Shown piece by piece: positions 6,655 to 17,000 of a stretch of DNA of 64,000 nucleotides. Position 1 is the stretch's first letter; every line of letters begins with the position of its first letter. Source of the DNA: Methylomicrobium sp051061015. GTDB taxonomy: Bacteria; Pseudomonadota; Gammaproteobacteria; Methylococcales; Methylomonadaceae. The notes under the pieces were generated by a model. The model worked only from the letters and a program-made list of their open reading frames with translations. It was not told where the DNA came from and ran no database searches. Both the position numbers and the translations under genes were made by a program. The stretch covers positions 248,001 to 312,000 of the forward strand of contig JBPFEG010000013.1 in assembly GCA_051061015.1 (NCBI GenBank). The letters run 5' to 3'.

Positions 6655-9471
6655 GTGTTCGACCGACTTCCAACCCTACAATTAGGCGCTCCCCGCGACA
6701 AGATCAGTTTCAGCGATCTTCACGCCATTGCGAACCGATTTAAAAAACACCACCATTTCAAACGCGAGCACATCCGCCGCACTTTGAATCCCCTTCAGCG
6801 TCAGTTTCTCGACGCGTTGCCGCTGATACTCGACATGAACGATCCGGAGTTGCCCGGTTTCATCTCGTCGGCGACGCCGGCCGGCATTTTTGCCTATCGA
6901 CCCGACAAACAGGCGATCGAGGCTGCGCGGCAAATCAATTCAGGTTTTAACTATCGATCGAGCAGGCGTGACACCGACAAGACAGCGATAGACGGGCTGT
7001 TCCTGATGGGCAGCGCCGGCAGCATTGCTTTTACGATAACCAGCGATATGGATATCTGGTTGTGTCATCGAGGTGATCTGACAGAGCAGGAATTCGACGA
7101 ACTGCAAAAAAAGACGAGAACGCTGGAGAATTGGGCCGCGTCATTGCATCTGGAGGTACATTTTTTCCTGATCAACAGTAGGCAGTTTCTGCTCGATCAG
7201 AAAAAGCCGGTTTCCGTCGACAGCAGCGGCGAGACCCAGCATTATTTATTGCTGGAAGAATTCTACCGGACCTCGGTCTATATCGCCGGCAAGGCCTTGG
7301 CCTGGTGGCTGGTTCCGCCTGAGCACGAAAACAATTATCAGAATTATCTTGCCCATTTACTGGAGCACCGGTTGATCGAGGCAAACCAGGTCCTCGACCT
7401 GGGCGGACTTGCGCATATTCCCGCCCACGAATTTATCAGCGCGACACAATGGCATATCTATAAGGCTCTGCATTCTCCTTATAAATCTTTAGTGAAATTA
7501 TCGCTGACGGAATGCTACGCGAGCGAATATCCGAACATTAACTGGCTATGCGTAGAAATCAAGCGCTCCATTTATCAAGGTGAATTTACCGGTCCGGGAG
7601 TCGATCCCTACGTGCTGATCTACCGCAGACTGGAAGATTATCTGCTCAAATCGCAGAATACGGAAAGGCTGGCGCTAATTCGGCAGTTTTTTTACCGCAA
7701 GGCCAACGAACCCGACGAGAGCGATGGGCAAACAGGCACATTCTCTTCTTATGAGGATTATTTTCGGGACATATTCGCAAGCTGGAAATGGCCCAATAAT
7801 CTTCCGGACGTCCCGACTAAGCAAAATGCCTGCAATATGGAAAATCTACTGGCTGAAAATATCGAAATTGTCAGTCAATTGAGTCTTTGCTACAGCAAGA
7901 TTATTTTTTTTACCTATGATCATATCGATTCCGAATTCAAACAAAACAGCGATATGAAACTGCTCGCCCGAAAACTGAACGCGTTTTTCGAGCGGAAACC
8001 AGGCAAGATCGAAATCATCACGGCATCTGGAAATCAGTTCCCAATCAAGCCCAACCTGTCTATCATCGAAGATCGATCGAATCCGGAAACCCCTGAATGG
8101 GGTCTGTTTTTCGAGAAAAAAGACCCGCATGACGTAAAGATCCAAACCCCGCTTTATCGCCAGCAAACGCTGATTGAAATATTAAGCTGGCTAACCGTGA
8201 ACAATTTTTACCGTGAGGGCGCCTCTATCCGTTGCGATGCCGAATCCCTCGATCTGACCAGCAAGGAGCTGAGCACAATTCTCGGACAACTGGACGCATT
8301 TTTCAAAAACCACTTCGATTTTTCGAATTCGCTGGACAATTATGCGGACCACAACAGCTTAACGCATTCCCTGCTGATCATTAATATCGGTCTGACATTG
8401 CAGCCACCGGAAGCCGGAGCGTATTCCCTCACCCACCGGGATAATCCGCTGAGTTTTGGCGCATCGCGTGAAAGTCTGGTACGGACGATTGATCGGATTT
8501 CGATCAGCCATTGGAATGAGGTCTTAAGCAGTCATGGAGAAGGAATAGAAGGGCTGTGCCATTGCCTGGTCGATATTATCAACAAAACTCGGGAAACGGA
8601 TGCGTCCTACCCTCTGACAGTGATTTGCCATACGCCCGGGCATGACCTCAGCATCATCCGGCGCATCGAAAAGCTGTTTGCGGATTTACTCGGACTTCGG
8701 CACTCCGATTCGGCAAATTCCACTCCCCGCTACTTGATGGCAGGTGCCGGAGGTTTTTTTGTTTTTTCTAAACAAAACGACTGTTTACAATATCAACGAG
8801 CCGATAACGAAGCGCAATTAATCGAAGTATTGCGCGGTCCGCGAAAGCATTACGGGTCGGTGATGTTCGACGTCGAGGTTTTGGCGCTAACGCCAATCCC
8901 GACAATTTATCGGCAGAACCGGGCGCATGTGGTGCAATGCTTCGTCCAGCGGCAAGATGGCGGAGCCAGTGTCTATGTCCTGGATGAAAATGGCTCTTTG
9001 TACATTCGCCATCATCAGGAAGGGACTGCGTCACAACTTATAAGCCATTACGCACGCTTCCTGCATTCTCTTTTATCGCGAAAAACAACCGAAGCCGCAT
9101 CGATGCAATTTTATGAAATCGAGAACGATGAGTCGACCGGCTGGTCATGCCGTCCTATTTCATTCCATTTGTCGATCGAGCATGACCCAAACCCGCTAAT
9201 CATTGAAGCAGGTGCAGACAGTGCAACCGCCCTCACCGTTCGCTGGAACGGCGCAGAATTTACCTCACAACAATACGGCGACCGTCTGTTTGAAACAGTC
9301 AGTGAACGGATTATCGAATTCAGGAAGAACAGGCAAAATTACCCTGTCTATATTACCGATCTTGATCTGTCGTCCTCCAGGTTCGGCATAACCGATAGCG
9401 ACCGGTTGCAAACGCTTCATTTTCTGGAATCCAAAGAAAAAATCGAGGCACGACTTAACGGCCAACAGTAA
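6655..9471 (+). CDS. cyaA: Class I adenylate cyclase
   Basis: Makes cyclic AMP from ATP for CRP-type regulation. The 938-residue length is close to enterobacterial CyaA (about 850). The N-terminal catalytic half carries the nucleotidyltransferase motif G119-S120...S130-D131-M132-D133-I134-W135, corresponding to the GS...SDxDIW metal-binding motif of class I cyclases. The Tyr/Trp-rich segments of that family follow. The C-terminal half would be the regulatory region that in enterobacteria responds to the glucose phosphotransferase system. The start is GTG: an in-frame stop lies four codons upstream and no ATG occurs for 180 bases downstream. The ribosome site is weak, suggesting low translation. 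A TATACT (6619-6624) is a candidate -10. No crp gene is in the window. Confidence 0.93.
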   Translation: MFDRLPTLQLGAPRDKISFSDLHAIANRFKKHHHFKREHIRRTLNPLQRQFLDALPLILDMNDPELPGFISSATPAGIFAYRPDKQAIEAARQINSGFNYRSSRRDTDKTAIDGLFLMGSAGSIAFTITSDMDIWLCHRGDLTEQEFDELQKKTRTLENWAASLHLEVHFFLINSRQFLLDQKKPVSVDSSGETQHYLLLEEFYRTSVYIAGKALAWWLVPPEHENNYQNYLAHLLEHRLIEANQVLDLGGLAHIPAHEFISATQWHIYKALHSPYKSLVKLSLTECYASEYPNINWLCVEIKRSIYQGEFTGPGVDPYVLIYRRLEDYLLKSQNTERLALIRQFFYRKANEPDESDGQTGTFSSYEDYFRDIFASWKWPNNLPDVPTKQNACNMENLLAENIEIVSQLSLCYSKIIFFTYDHIDSEFKQNSDMKLLARKLNAFFERKPGKIEIITASGNQFPIKPNLSIIEDRSNPETPEWGLFFEKKDPHDVKIQTPLYRQQTLIEILSWLTVNNFYREGASIRCDAESLDLTSKELSTILGQLDAFFKNHFDFSNSLDNYADHNSLTHSLLIINIGLTLQPPEAGAYSLTHRDNPLSFGASRESLVRTIDRISISHWNEVLSSHGEGIEGLCHCLVDIINKTRETDASYPLTVICHTPGHDLSIIRRIEKLFADLLGLRHSDSANSTPRYLMAGAGGFFVFSKQNDCLQYQRADNEAQLIEVLRGPRKHYGSVMFDVEVLALTPIPTIYRQNRAHVVQCFVQRQDGGASVYVLDENGSLYIRHHQEGTASQLISHYARFLHSLLSRKTTEAASMQFYEIENDESTGWSCRPISFHLSIEHDPNPLIIEAGADSATALTVRWNGAEFTSQQYGDRLFETVSERIIEFRKNRQNYPVYITDLDLSSSRFGITDSDRLQTLHFLESKEKIEARLNGQQ

Positions 9472-9486
9472 GGAGCACACTTCAGA

Positions 9487-9507
9487 GCGGCTGCATCGCA
9501 CAGCCGC
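9487..9507. terminator. Hairpin between the convergent ends of cyaA and the SmbP-like gene
   Basis: A 7-bp stem GCGGCTG/CAGCCGC with loop CATCGCA lies 15 bp after the cyaA stop and 24 bp beyond the stop of the opposing gene. The T-tract is missing on both strands, so this is only a tentative shared terminator. Confidence 0.35.
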
Positions 9508-9530
9508 CCTGCATTAACGAGGTTTATTAT

Positions 9531-9875
9531 CTATTGCCCCTGTTTCAAGTGTTCGACCGCTTCCTCGGCGGCGGCAGTGGCTTGCTGTTCATGGCCGGCG
9601 CCCATGTTTCCATGCTCAATAGCGGACTCCAGCGATTTAATTCCCGCATCGATATGGGTTTTGGCTTCGCCTTTTGCTATATCCGAGGCGGCGCGAGCAT
9701 GCTTCAAAGCTTCCGTCGCATGCTCCACCAATACAGACGCATGGCCGGCCTTACCATGAGTTACCGCCTGATTAGCATGGTCCAACGCTGCCGCTGCATG
9801 CTCCTCGGCAACAACGAATGACACAGAACCCAAAAGCATCAATAAGCTGGCGACTAACAACATTATTCTGTTCAT
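9531..9875 (-). CDS. Small His-rich periplasmic metal-binding protein, SmbP-like
   Basis: A 114-residue precursor with a Sec signal peptide (cleavage predicted after VVA, residue 23). The mature protein is made of short helical repeats with regularly spaced His, such as LDHANQAVTHGKAGHA, EHATEALKHA and ESAIEHGNMGAGHE. This matches SmbP, the copper- and divalent-metal-binding protein first described in Nitrosomonas europaea, a four-helix bundle. ATG 9875 has AGGAG 7 bases upstream and gives a clean signal peptide; an upstream in-frame start would add 11 residues. It converges with cyaA and diverges from the M28 peptidase. A role in periplasmic copper buffering is plausible but inferred. Confidence 0.8.
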   Translation of the reverse strand: MNRIMLLVASLLMLLGSVSFVVAEEHAAAALDHANQAVTHGKAGHASVLVEHATEALKHARAASDIAKGEAKTHIDAGIKSLESAIEHGNMGAGHEQQATAAAEEAVEHLKQGQ

Positions 9876-10064
9876 TTTGTATCTCCTAAGCTTAAAAAAA
9901 TGATTCAATTACCGGACGGCGATCAAAACCGAGGCCGGTAAAACCTCTTTGGTATGCTTGCAAAACACTTCTGCAGAAATGTATATATATGACGCTATTC
10001 CAAATTAGCAGTTCCGAAAGAGCTAGTTAAACTTCACTTTTCGCCAATACGAGCTCTGATCAGC

Positions 10065-12383
10065 ATGAATCAAAAACTCGCCCGACAACAGGCTGCCGTG
10101 ATTATTGGAATCTGGGTTCTGACATTATGGGCATGCATTCGGATACTGGTCGCGCCTGAGATTACCCGGCAATCGGAAGCACTCTCATATTCGCTCGATA
10201 ATGCGTTGTCGTACTTGCGGCATATTGCCGCCAAGCCGCATCCGGTCGGTTCACCCGCACATGATACGGTCGCAGGGTATCTGCTCAAGCAAATTGCAGC
10301 GCTCGGTTATCGGGCCGAAGTCCAGGAAACGATCGCCTCAGCGCAGTTTACACTTCCGAAACCGTTCATCAAAGCCGCACGGATCAAAAACATCATGGTG
10401 CGTGTAGCAGGAAAATTACATCGAGACGCTGTGCTGATCTCGGGACATTATGATTCGGCGGAAACCTCCCCAGGCGCCGCCGATGACGGCACGGCCATGG
10501 CCTCGATGCTGGAAGTCTTGCGAATTTTGAAACAAAGCGGCCCTCCCCAAAACGATCTGATCCTTTTATTTTCCGATGCCGAAGAATTGGGGCTTTTGGG
10601 CAGCCGGGCCTTTGTCGAACGACATCCCTGGGCGAAGGATTGCAGGCTCGCGCTCAATTTCGAGGCGCGCGGCAATAAAGGCACGCTTTTAATGTTCGAA
10701 ACCAGTGAACGTAATGCCCAGCTAATCGAGCATTACGCGCAGTCGTCAGTTCATCCGGTCGCTTCATCGCTGATGTTTTCGGTCTATAAAAAGCTGCTGC
10801 ATAACGACACCGACTTCAGCGTCTTCCGGGAAGCCGGCATGCCCGGAATGAATTTCGCGTTTATTGAAGGCGGGACCGATTATCACACCCAGCTCGACAA
10901 TCTGGAACGTCTGGATCCGCGCACGCTGGCCTTACAAGGCAAAAACATGCTGGAACTGGCCCGGCATTTTGCCGATGCCGATCTTTCAACTCTCGGGCAA
11001 GATGGCGACCTCGGTTATTTCAACTTGCCTTTCGGCAAACTGTTCCTGTTTTCTCTGGATGATCATCTCCCGCTGCATTTCGCCTCCATCACCTGGCTGT
11101 CCTTTACTCTGCTGGTGTTTGCCGTGGGTTACCCGCACCGGAACGGGATAAGGCAATATTTTTTGCAAGGGGCAATTTTTCTACTGCAAGTCGGCTTGAT
11201 TGCGGGCATCAATTTCGTCCTTCATGCAGGCCTCATGCGTGTTTACGAGAATTACCGGCAGTTGCCGGAGCCTTATAACGCGACTCTGTATTTTTTCGCA
11301 GCGTGCTGTATGACCACCGCTGCATTTATGCTGATACATGCGGGCCTGCGTAGATGGATCAAACTCCACGAATTCTCCGCCGTCATTGTATGGCTCTGGC
11401 TTGCTGCTGGTATTTATTTGGCTTTAGAGTTTCCCGGCGGCGTATTTTTTGCCGTGGTGCCTGGGTTAATGATGGCCGTCGATTGGACTTTCAGACTGTT
11501 CTGGTCAGGCCTGCGGCAAACCCTTATCACTGGCATTTGTTCATCCGCCGTCTTGGTCATCGTTGCGCCGACACTTTATCTGGCCCATCATGCGCTTGGC
11601 TTTCACGCTGACTGGTTGTTGATGATCATTACCGTCCTGACTTTGGGCTTGCTTTCTCCTGCCGTGGACATGCTTTATCGTGCGCTTGGCCAAAAGCTTC
11701 CGGTCTTTTTCCTCGGAGCGGCGGTCATTTTACTGATTCAGGCCGACCGTTCTTCCGATTTCAGCCGGGATCGGCCCCGACCCGACAGCATCATTTATGC
11801 CTGGGATGGGGTAAACAACACCGCCCGGTGGCTCAGCTACGACACCGAACCGGATGCTTGGACCCGGCAATTTTTGACGGCGGCACCGGCGATTACCCAG
11901 TCGGGTATTTTTGAAGATTTCGTTCCGATACGGCGCATGCTGGTAAAGGAAACTCCTCCTGTCCGGTTACTGGCCACGCCCGACGTCGTTGTCGTGAGAC
12001 AGCAGATCACGGAAGGAAAAAAATATCTGGGTATTCGGATTCGATCACGTCGCAATGCGCCGCTGATCCGTTTAAGCGCCGAAACCCTCAAAGACACACT
12101 CCAGATTTATGCAGATAATCAATTGATTTATCAAAAAAATAATTCTGTCCTGCCGCCCGGGTTTATTGAATTCCACGGGCTGCGTGCTGAAGGGATTATT
12201 TTTACTTTTGTGCTGCCGGCCGCAACGCGAATGAAGACTCTGGAAATCGTCGAAATTCGCCCCGATCTGGACGAAATCCGGCAGGCAAACTTCAAACCGC
12301 GTCCTGAAAATACCTTTCCGATGCGCTCGTCGTCGTTAATGCCGGTCGACGCGGTCATTTTGCGTCAATCCTATCCGCTTTGA
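10065..12383 (+). CDS. Membrane-anchored M28-family zinc metallopeptidase
   Basis: A 772-residue protein. TM1 is at about 11-30, then an M28 (aminopeptidase Y/S-like) domain carries all the metal ligands: H128 (SGHYDS), D140 (GAADDGTA), catalytic E173 and ligand E174 (DAEELGL), E200 (NFEARG) and H274 (DYHTQLD). From about residue 340 several membrane segments follow, then a soluble C-terminal domain of about 200 residues. The layout recalls eukaryotic ER metallopeptidase 1 (Fxna) and vacuolar Pff1: an M28 domain, then a polytopic region, then a lumenal tail. The catalytic domain probably faces the periplasm. The substrate is unknown. It shares a 189-bp upstream region with the divergent SmbP-like gene. 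Confidence 0.88.
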   Translation: MNQKLARQQAAVIIGIWVLTLWACIRILVAPEITRQSEALSYSLDNALSYLRHIAAKPHPVGSPAHDTVAGYLLKQIAALGYRAEVQETIASAQFTLPKPFIKAARIKNIMVRVAGKLHRDAVLISGHYDSAETSPGAADDGTAMASMLEVLRILKQSGPPQNDLILLFSDAEELGLLGSRAFVERHPWAKDCRLALNFEARGNKGTLLMFETSERNAQLIEHYAQSSVHPVASSLMFSVYKKLLHNDTDFSVFREAGMPGMNFAFIEGGTDYHTQLDNLERLDPRTLALQGKNMLELARHFADADLSTLGQDGDLGYFNLPFGKLFLFSLDDHLPLHFASITWLSFTLLVFAVGYPHRNGIRQYFLQGAIFLLQVGLIAGINFVLHAGLMRVYENYRQLPEPYNATLYFFAACCMTTAAFMLIHAGLRRWIKLHEFSAVIVWLWLAAGIYLALEFPGGVFFAVVPGLMMAVDWTFRLFWSGLRQTLITGICSSAVLVIVAPTLYLAHHALGFHADWLLMIITVLTLGLLSPAVDMLYRALGQKLPVFFLGAAVILLIQADRSSDFSRDRPRPDSIIYAWDGVNNTARWLSYDTEPDAWTRQFLTAAPAITQSGIFEDFVPIRRMLVKETPPVRLLATPDVVVVRQQITEGKKYLGIRIRSRRNAPLIRLSAETLKDTLQIYADNQLIYQKNNSVLPPGFIEFHGLRAEGIIFTFVLPAATRMKTLEIVEIRPDLDEIRQANFKPRPENTFPMRSSSLMPVDAVILRQSYPL

Positions 12384-12722
12384 ATGTAGGCTCGGCAACG
12401 TTATTCCACACTGGTCATATAAAAAATAATATTATTGTATTTTAATAAGTTAGAAAATAATTTTTAAGTCATTTCTATCAGTTGATTAGAAACATGTCTA
12501 CCCGTTTTAGTCAAACAAAAACGGTTCAAAAGTTTGCACCTGCCGTCTGAATGCGATAAGCTTCGGCTCATTCTCAAAACGCAACGAGTCTATTATCGAA
12601 ACTTTTTTCCTTATTTTTCCGGCAATTGTCATGACCTTTTGCCTGATGCCGTTCAATCCGGGATTTGCCCAGCGGTGTGGCGCTGACGGCAGCATAACCC
12701 CTAAAAACCCAAGAGGCCGAAT
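12384..12722. other. Intergenic region with an AT-rich core
   Basis: There is no convincing gene in these 339 bp. A strongly AT-rich stretch (12420-12480) includes the palindrome AATAATATTATT, followed by ordinary sequence up to the transglycosylase ribosome site. It probably holds that gene's promoter. A minus-strand open frame here has no start-site or protein support. Confidence 0.4.
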
Positions 12723-13385
12723 ATGCGAACCCAAATCTTGCTAAAGCGCGCTTACCACGATACCTTTACCATCCCGATGCTGTTTTTGATCGGCGCCGGG
12801 CTCAGTCAACAACCTTCGCGAGCCGCGGTGCCGCCGTTGAAACTCGACACAAATGACCAGCATGAATTTCCGAACGAAGCGGTCAACGCCGACACGAATA
12901 ATTTAAAAATCAAGGCACTGGCAAGCTACATCAAGGACCGGTTTAAAATTTCCGAAGGCAAGGCGGCCACCATCGTTTCCGAAGCCTTTCGAAACGGCGT
13001 GAAACAAGGACTGCAGCCGGAATTGATCCTGGCCGTGATTGCGGTCGAGTCGAGATTCAAGGAAAAAGCGGTCAGTCCGGCGGGTGCGCGCGGCTTGATG
13101 CAGGTCTTGGCTCGCGCTCATCCGAAGAAAGTCAAAAAACTGGGCGGTTTGCCCGCTTTATATGATGCCCGCAAGAATATTTCGCTCGGAACTCATATTC
13201 TGGCGCAATATAAAGACGTCAGCAACGGCAACATCCGACGCACCTTGTTGCGATATAACGGAAGTCTGGGCAAAGGGTCGCGCTATCCCGACAAGGTGAT
13301 GCGCGTCTACAAACAGATGAAAACGACGGCCCGCCTGACCGAGCAATTGCAGTTGGCGCAAGCGAACCGGACACTCATCCAATAA
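12723..13385 (+). CDS. Lytic transglycosylase (SLT domain)
   Basis: A 220-residue exported protein with an N-terminal hydrophobic segment (about 16-30) ending at an Ala-rich site. It has a short linker and a goose-type SLT domain with catalytic Glu E109 in AVES, then the GARGLMQV motif and a later YNGS segment. Such enzymes cleave the MurNAc-GlcNAc bond of peptidoglycan, leaving 1,6-anhydro ends, during wall remodelling or secretion-system insertion. The late SLT motif reads A-R-A-H in place of the usual P-x-T. AGAGG lies 7 bases before the ATG. It ends 6 bp from the convergent hydrolase gene. Confidence 0.88.
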   Translation: MRTQILLKRAYHDTFTIPMLFLIGAGLSQQPSRAAVPPLKLDTNDQHEFPNEAVNADTNNLKIKALASYIKDRFKISEGKAATIVSEAFRNGVKQGLQPELILAVIAVESRFKEKAVSPAGARGLMQVLARAHPKKVKKLGGLPALYDARKNISLGTHILAQYKDVSNGNIRRTLLRYNGSLGKGSRYPDKVMRVYKQMKTTARLTEQLQLAQANRTLIQ

Positions 13386-13391
13386 GATGGG

Positions 13392-14069
13392 TCATTTGAC
13401 GAAACACCCCTGCTGTATGAAGTGCAAGGCCTGAAGGATCACTTGATCGCGACGCATGATGAAGGTATGCGAGTGAGGCAGCACGATAAAATCGAGCATC
13501 CCTTCGACCTGCGTTCGACTGACCGAAACCTTGCCGTCATTCGCGTCCTGGAATAATAGCGACAGCAACGGGTTGACCGTTTTATCGCCGGCGATCACGC
13601 CGGCTTCGAAATCGACTCTGCCGAGCCGGTTCGGTAAACTGTGATGATCCGTACCGAGCTGTAAACCGGCCGGACCATTTAATAGATAAAACAGACGCCA
13701 ACCACCCAGCTTATCGACGATCTCACTGCCCCGGTTCGGCGGCGCCAGCATCACTACACGCCCGAGTTTTTCGATCGGTTCGACCGACAGATAATAGCGG
13801 ATCAGAATGCCTCCCATCGAATGCGTCAGGAAATGCACCCTGCCGACCTTGGCTGCATCGCATTCCTTCAGTGCTTGACCTATACTTTGCAGCGCCAGCG
13901 ATTCCACAGCCTGCTGCGTCGACGGATAATCGATATTAAAGATCTTATAACCGTAGCCTGCCAGTATCCGGCCCGCTTTGTCCATGCTGCGGCGGGTACG
14001 TTTCAGGCCATGCAATAATACGATCGCCTCGGAATCCTTTTCGATCGCTGTCAGTGCCAAATCTTTCAT
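13392..14069 (-). CDS. Alpha/beta hydrolase, lipase/esterase-like
   Basis: A compact 225-residue serine hydrolase. It has the oxyanion strand LLHGL (18-22), nucleophile S84 in THSMGG, D178 and H199 or H201 near the C-terminus as the likely triad, and a PPNRGS segment as in PGAP1/LipA-type hydrolases acting on lipids. There is no signal peptide, so it should act on the cytoplasmic side. It is the last gene of the minus-strand unit pspA - giant membrane protein - giant membrane protein - hydrolase, 24 bp after the second giant gene and with its own AAGAGAAG ribosome site. That context suggests a lipid or acyl substrate at the inner membrane. Confidence 0.8.
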   Translation of the reverse strand: MKDLALTAIEKDSEAIVLLHGLKRTRRSMDKAGRILAGYGYKIFNIDYPSTQQAVESLALQSIGQALKECDAAKVGRVHFLTHSMGGILIRYYLSVEPIEKLGRVVMLAPPNRGSEIVDKLGGWRLFYLLNGPAGLQLGTDHHSLPNRLGRVDFEAGVIAGDKTVNPLLSLLFQDANDGKVSVSRTQVEGMLDFIVLPHSHTFIMRRDQVILQALHFIQQGCFVK

Positions 14070-14093
14070 ATACTTCTCTTGCGTTTGCTATGC

Positions 14094-17000
14094 TCAGTTC
14101 CACAATTCGAGTTCGACTCGAATCAGATCGATCCTTTGCATGATCTGATTTTTTTTCAAATTGAACCAGATCATTGCGCAAAGAATCGCCATACCGGCCC
14201 CCATCAATACGACGGCCTTGCCGAGCGCCTGGTCGGGATAGAAACGAAGCAACTGCCCGAACACATTCAGCAGCATGAACGCGACGCCGGCGTACAAAAA
14301 TGCCCTGATGCGCAACGCGATCCCGAGAATAACGCCCGCCATGCTCAATCCGAGCGCCAGCACGAAGACTTTCAAATCGGGCAGCAGAAACACATCCAGC
14401 GTCGCGCAGGCATATATCGAACTGGTCGCGGCCAGGCGAGCCGACATCATGACGCTCGGCTTCAATTCGCGCCGGTGCAGCTGCAACAGGATCAGAACGC
14501 TCAACGCGGCCGGAATCACATAAATCTGCACCAGATGACTGTGCCTGACGATGTCCGGTATCCACAAATAAAGCCCGATGTTGAAGGCCAGCAGTGCCAG
14601 ATAAACCGGCAAACGTTGATGCGTGTATCGGCGGATCAACAAATACAGCAAGCCGCTCACCATTAGCGTGGTGCTTGCCTCGGGCGAATTCAATTGCATC
14701 GGCACGGTGAGCAGCGCCGCGAGCGGCATCAACATCGCCATGCGCAGCAACGGCCTGGAAGGAAAAATACGCTGAATGAAAAACAACCCATAGGCGAAGA
14801 CGATCAGGAAAGTGGTGTCCCAGAGACTGACCGGAGCGATGCCTGCAAGGATCAGACGAACATAGACGGCCAGTGCGGCGATCAGCAGGACGAGGCCATA
14901 GACCGACGCCGAATCAGGTGCCTTGGGCAATCTGCGAATGCCGATCGCGAATTGAATCACGCCCGCCCCGAGTGCCGCCCAAGGGTCCCAGAACGGCGAT
15001 ACCCATAGAACCTCCTGCCCCTGCTGCAACCGATAGGCCACCGCGATACCATGCGCGACCAATTCCACAGCTCCCAACACATTCAGTAAAGGCCGTAAAG
15101 AAATGACCTGGCGGCACATCGCTCGCCGTTGCTCGTTTTTATCCGTCAGACGCCGTTCCGGATAGCGCGAAACCAGCGATAAAATTCCACTCAACAGATA
15201 GAACTGCAGCGCATACCAGGGCAGCAAGGAAACCGCGTTCGTCTCGCCGAACAGCAAAAACGGCCACAGATGCAGCAGGGCCAACCCTTCGACAGTGGCA
15301 ATATAAAACCAGATCGCGCGCCGCATCCACAGGCCCTGAAAGGCGGTGATCAAGGCGACCGACAGCAAGGATGAGAGCATGGCCGCGAACGATTCGAAGG
15401 GATACAACACTAGCGACAGCATCGCAAAAGCCAGACTCAGCCGGCTCCATATCGAGAGTGCCTTTTCAAGAGGTTGCCGGTATTCGTCACGCTGAAGCAT
15501 GCTGGATGCCTCGGCTATCGCCAACAGCAGGCACCATAAGGCAAGCGCGATCGGCAGCGGAATCACGGTCACCCCATAGGCGAGATAACCACCCATCAGC
15601 GTTAAAAACAGCGCTGTCAGAAAACCATGAAACCGGTATCCGTTAAACTGCCCCAGCAGCGCATGTCCAAACGATAGCGTCAGCAGCAGCCCGACAAGCA
15701 GGTTATTCGGATGTAGCGCAATATCTGACGCATCAGGACTTTGCCAAAAAACGGCCAAAATCCAGACCGCATAAAGCCATAACCAGCCGTTGACTACCAG
15801 TAGTGCGCCGCTTTCGAAAGTGTCTGCAAAATCCTGACGCTGCAATTGCAGCTTCCGTCCGATCCAGGCACTTTTTTCGCGAGCCATTTTGGCTATCAGC
15901 CATTGAAAATTGACCCATGCCAAACTATTAACCGACAAAGCGCTCGGAAAAGTTTCCCCACTATAGGCTAGAGTCCCAGGAGTAACAAACGGCTGATCGA
16001 AGATCCAAAACAGCTTTTCCGATATGGCGCCGGCCGCCAGCCCGGCCAAGGTAAAGCTTGCGCCCGGCAGCCAGGTAAACCCCTCCAAACGGCTGTAGCG
16101 CAGCATCAGCACGCCATAAACCGCTAACGCAAGAAAATAAACAGTCAGGCTCGATGCGTGGAGCGACTCCGCCGGAAAAGCGGCAAATACGCTCAACATG
16201 CCCAGCCACGGCCAACAAAACGGCGTGAAACCCCAGGCCGGAAATTTTCGGCTGAAAACGGGAATGATCCAACTGGCTATCGGCCACAAGAGAAAGCCCA
16301 GTCCCAATAAACCAATCCATAGCGGGAGAGGATCCGGATAAAGCGCCCATACGCAGAGAAAGGTTAACGCGAACAGAATCGAACCGCCGATATCCCTGAG
16401 TGAAGCGCCGAAATCGCGATTTTCCGATAATGGAAAGAGCGCCACGAACAGGGTCAGATAAAGCCAGGGGAACATCCCGCTTCCGGCACTCTCGATGCTC
16501 GACAACAGGGGTTGCGAACCCAAAAAGGCCCAGATCCAGCATAAGGCGCCGGCATTCTGCAACGGTTGGTAATACGCGGCTGCCGCTGCCTGAAACCCGA
16601 GCATCCCTTTCGACAAAACCCCATAGACAAAAGACATCAGTGCCAGACAAAACCAGATATCGGAAAATCGCTGCACCCCAGGCCATAAGCTGAACTCCGC
16701 ACCGGGATGCAGCCAGACGCTGGTCGCCCATAACGCGGCCAATGCCAATACCAATAGTGCGGGCAAATCCAGCCAGGATCTGCGCAGCAGCAGTTGATAG
16801 ACGGCTGCGGTCAGAAGCCAGGGCCATTCCTGTGTCCAAACCGGGCCGCCTGCGAGCAGGCAGGCATAAACCAGAATCAGGCCGATCCATTCCGGAAACA
16901 CCGGATAAACCGCCAGTGTCGGCCTGCGCTCGTTAATGAACGGGAGCAGCCGCCTTGCCCCGAACAACAGGCCAAACGCATAAATCATTATCCCCAGGCG

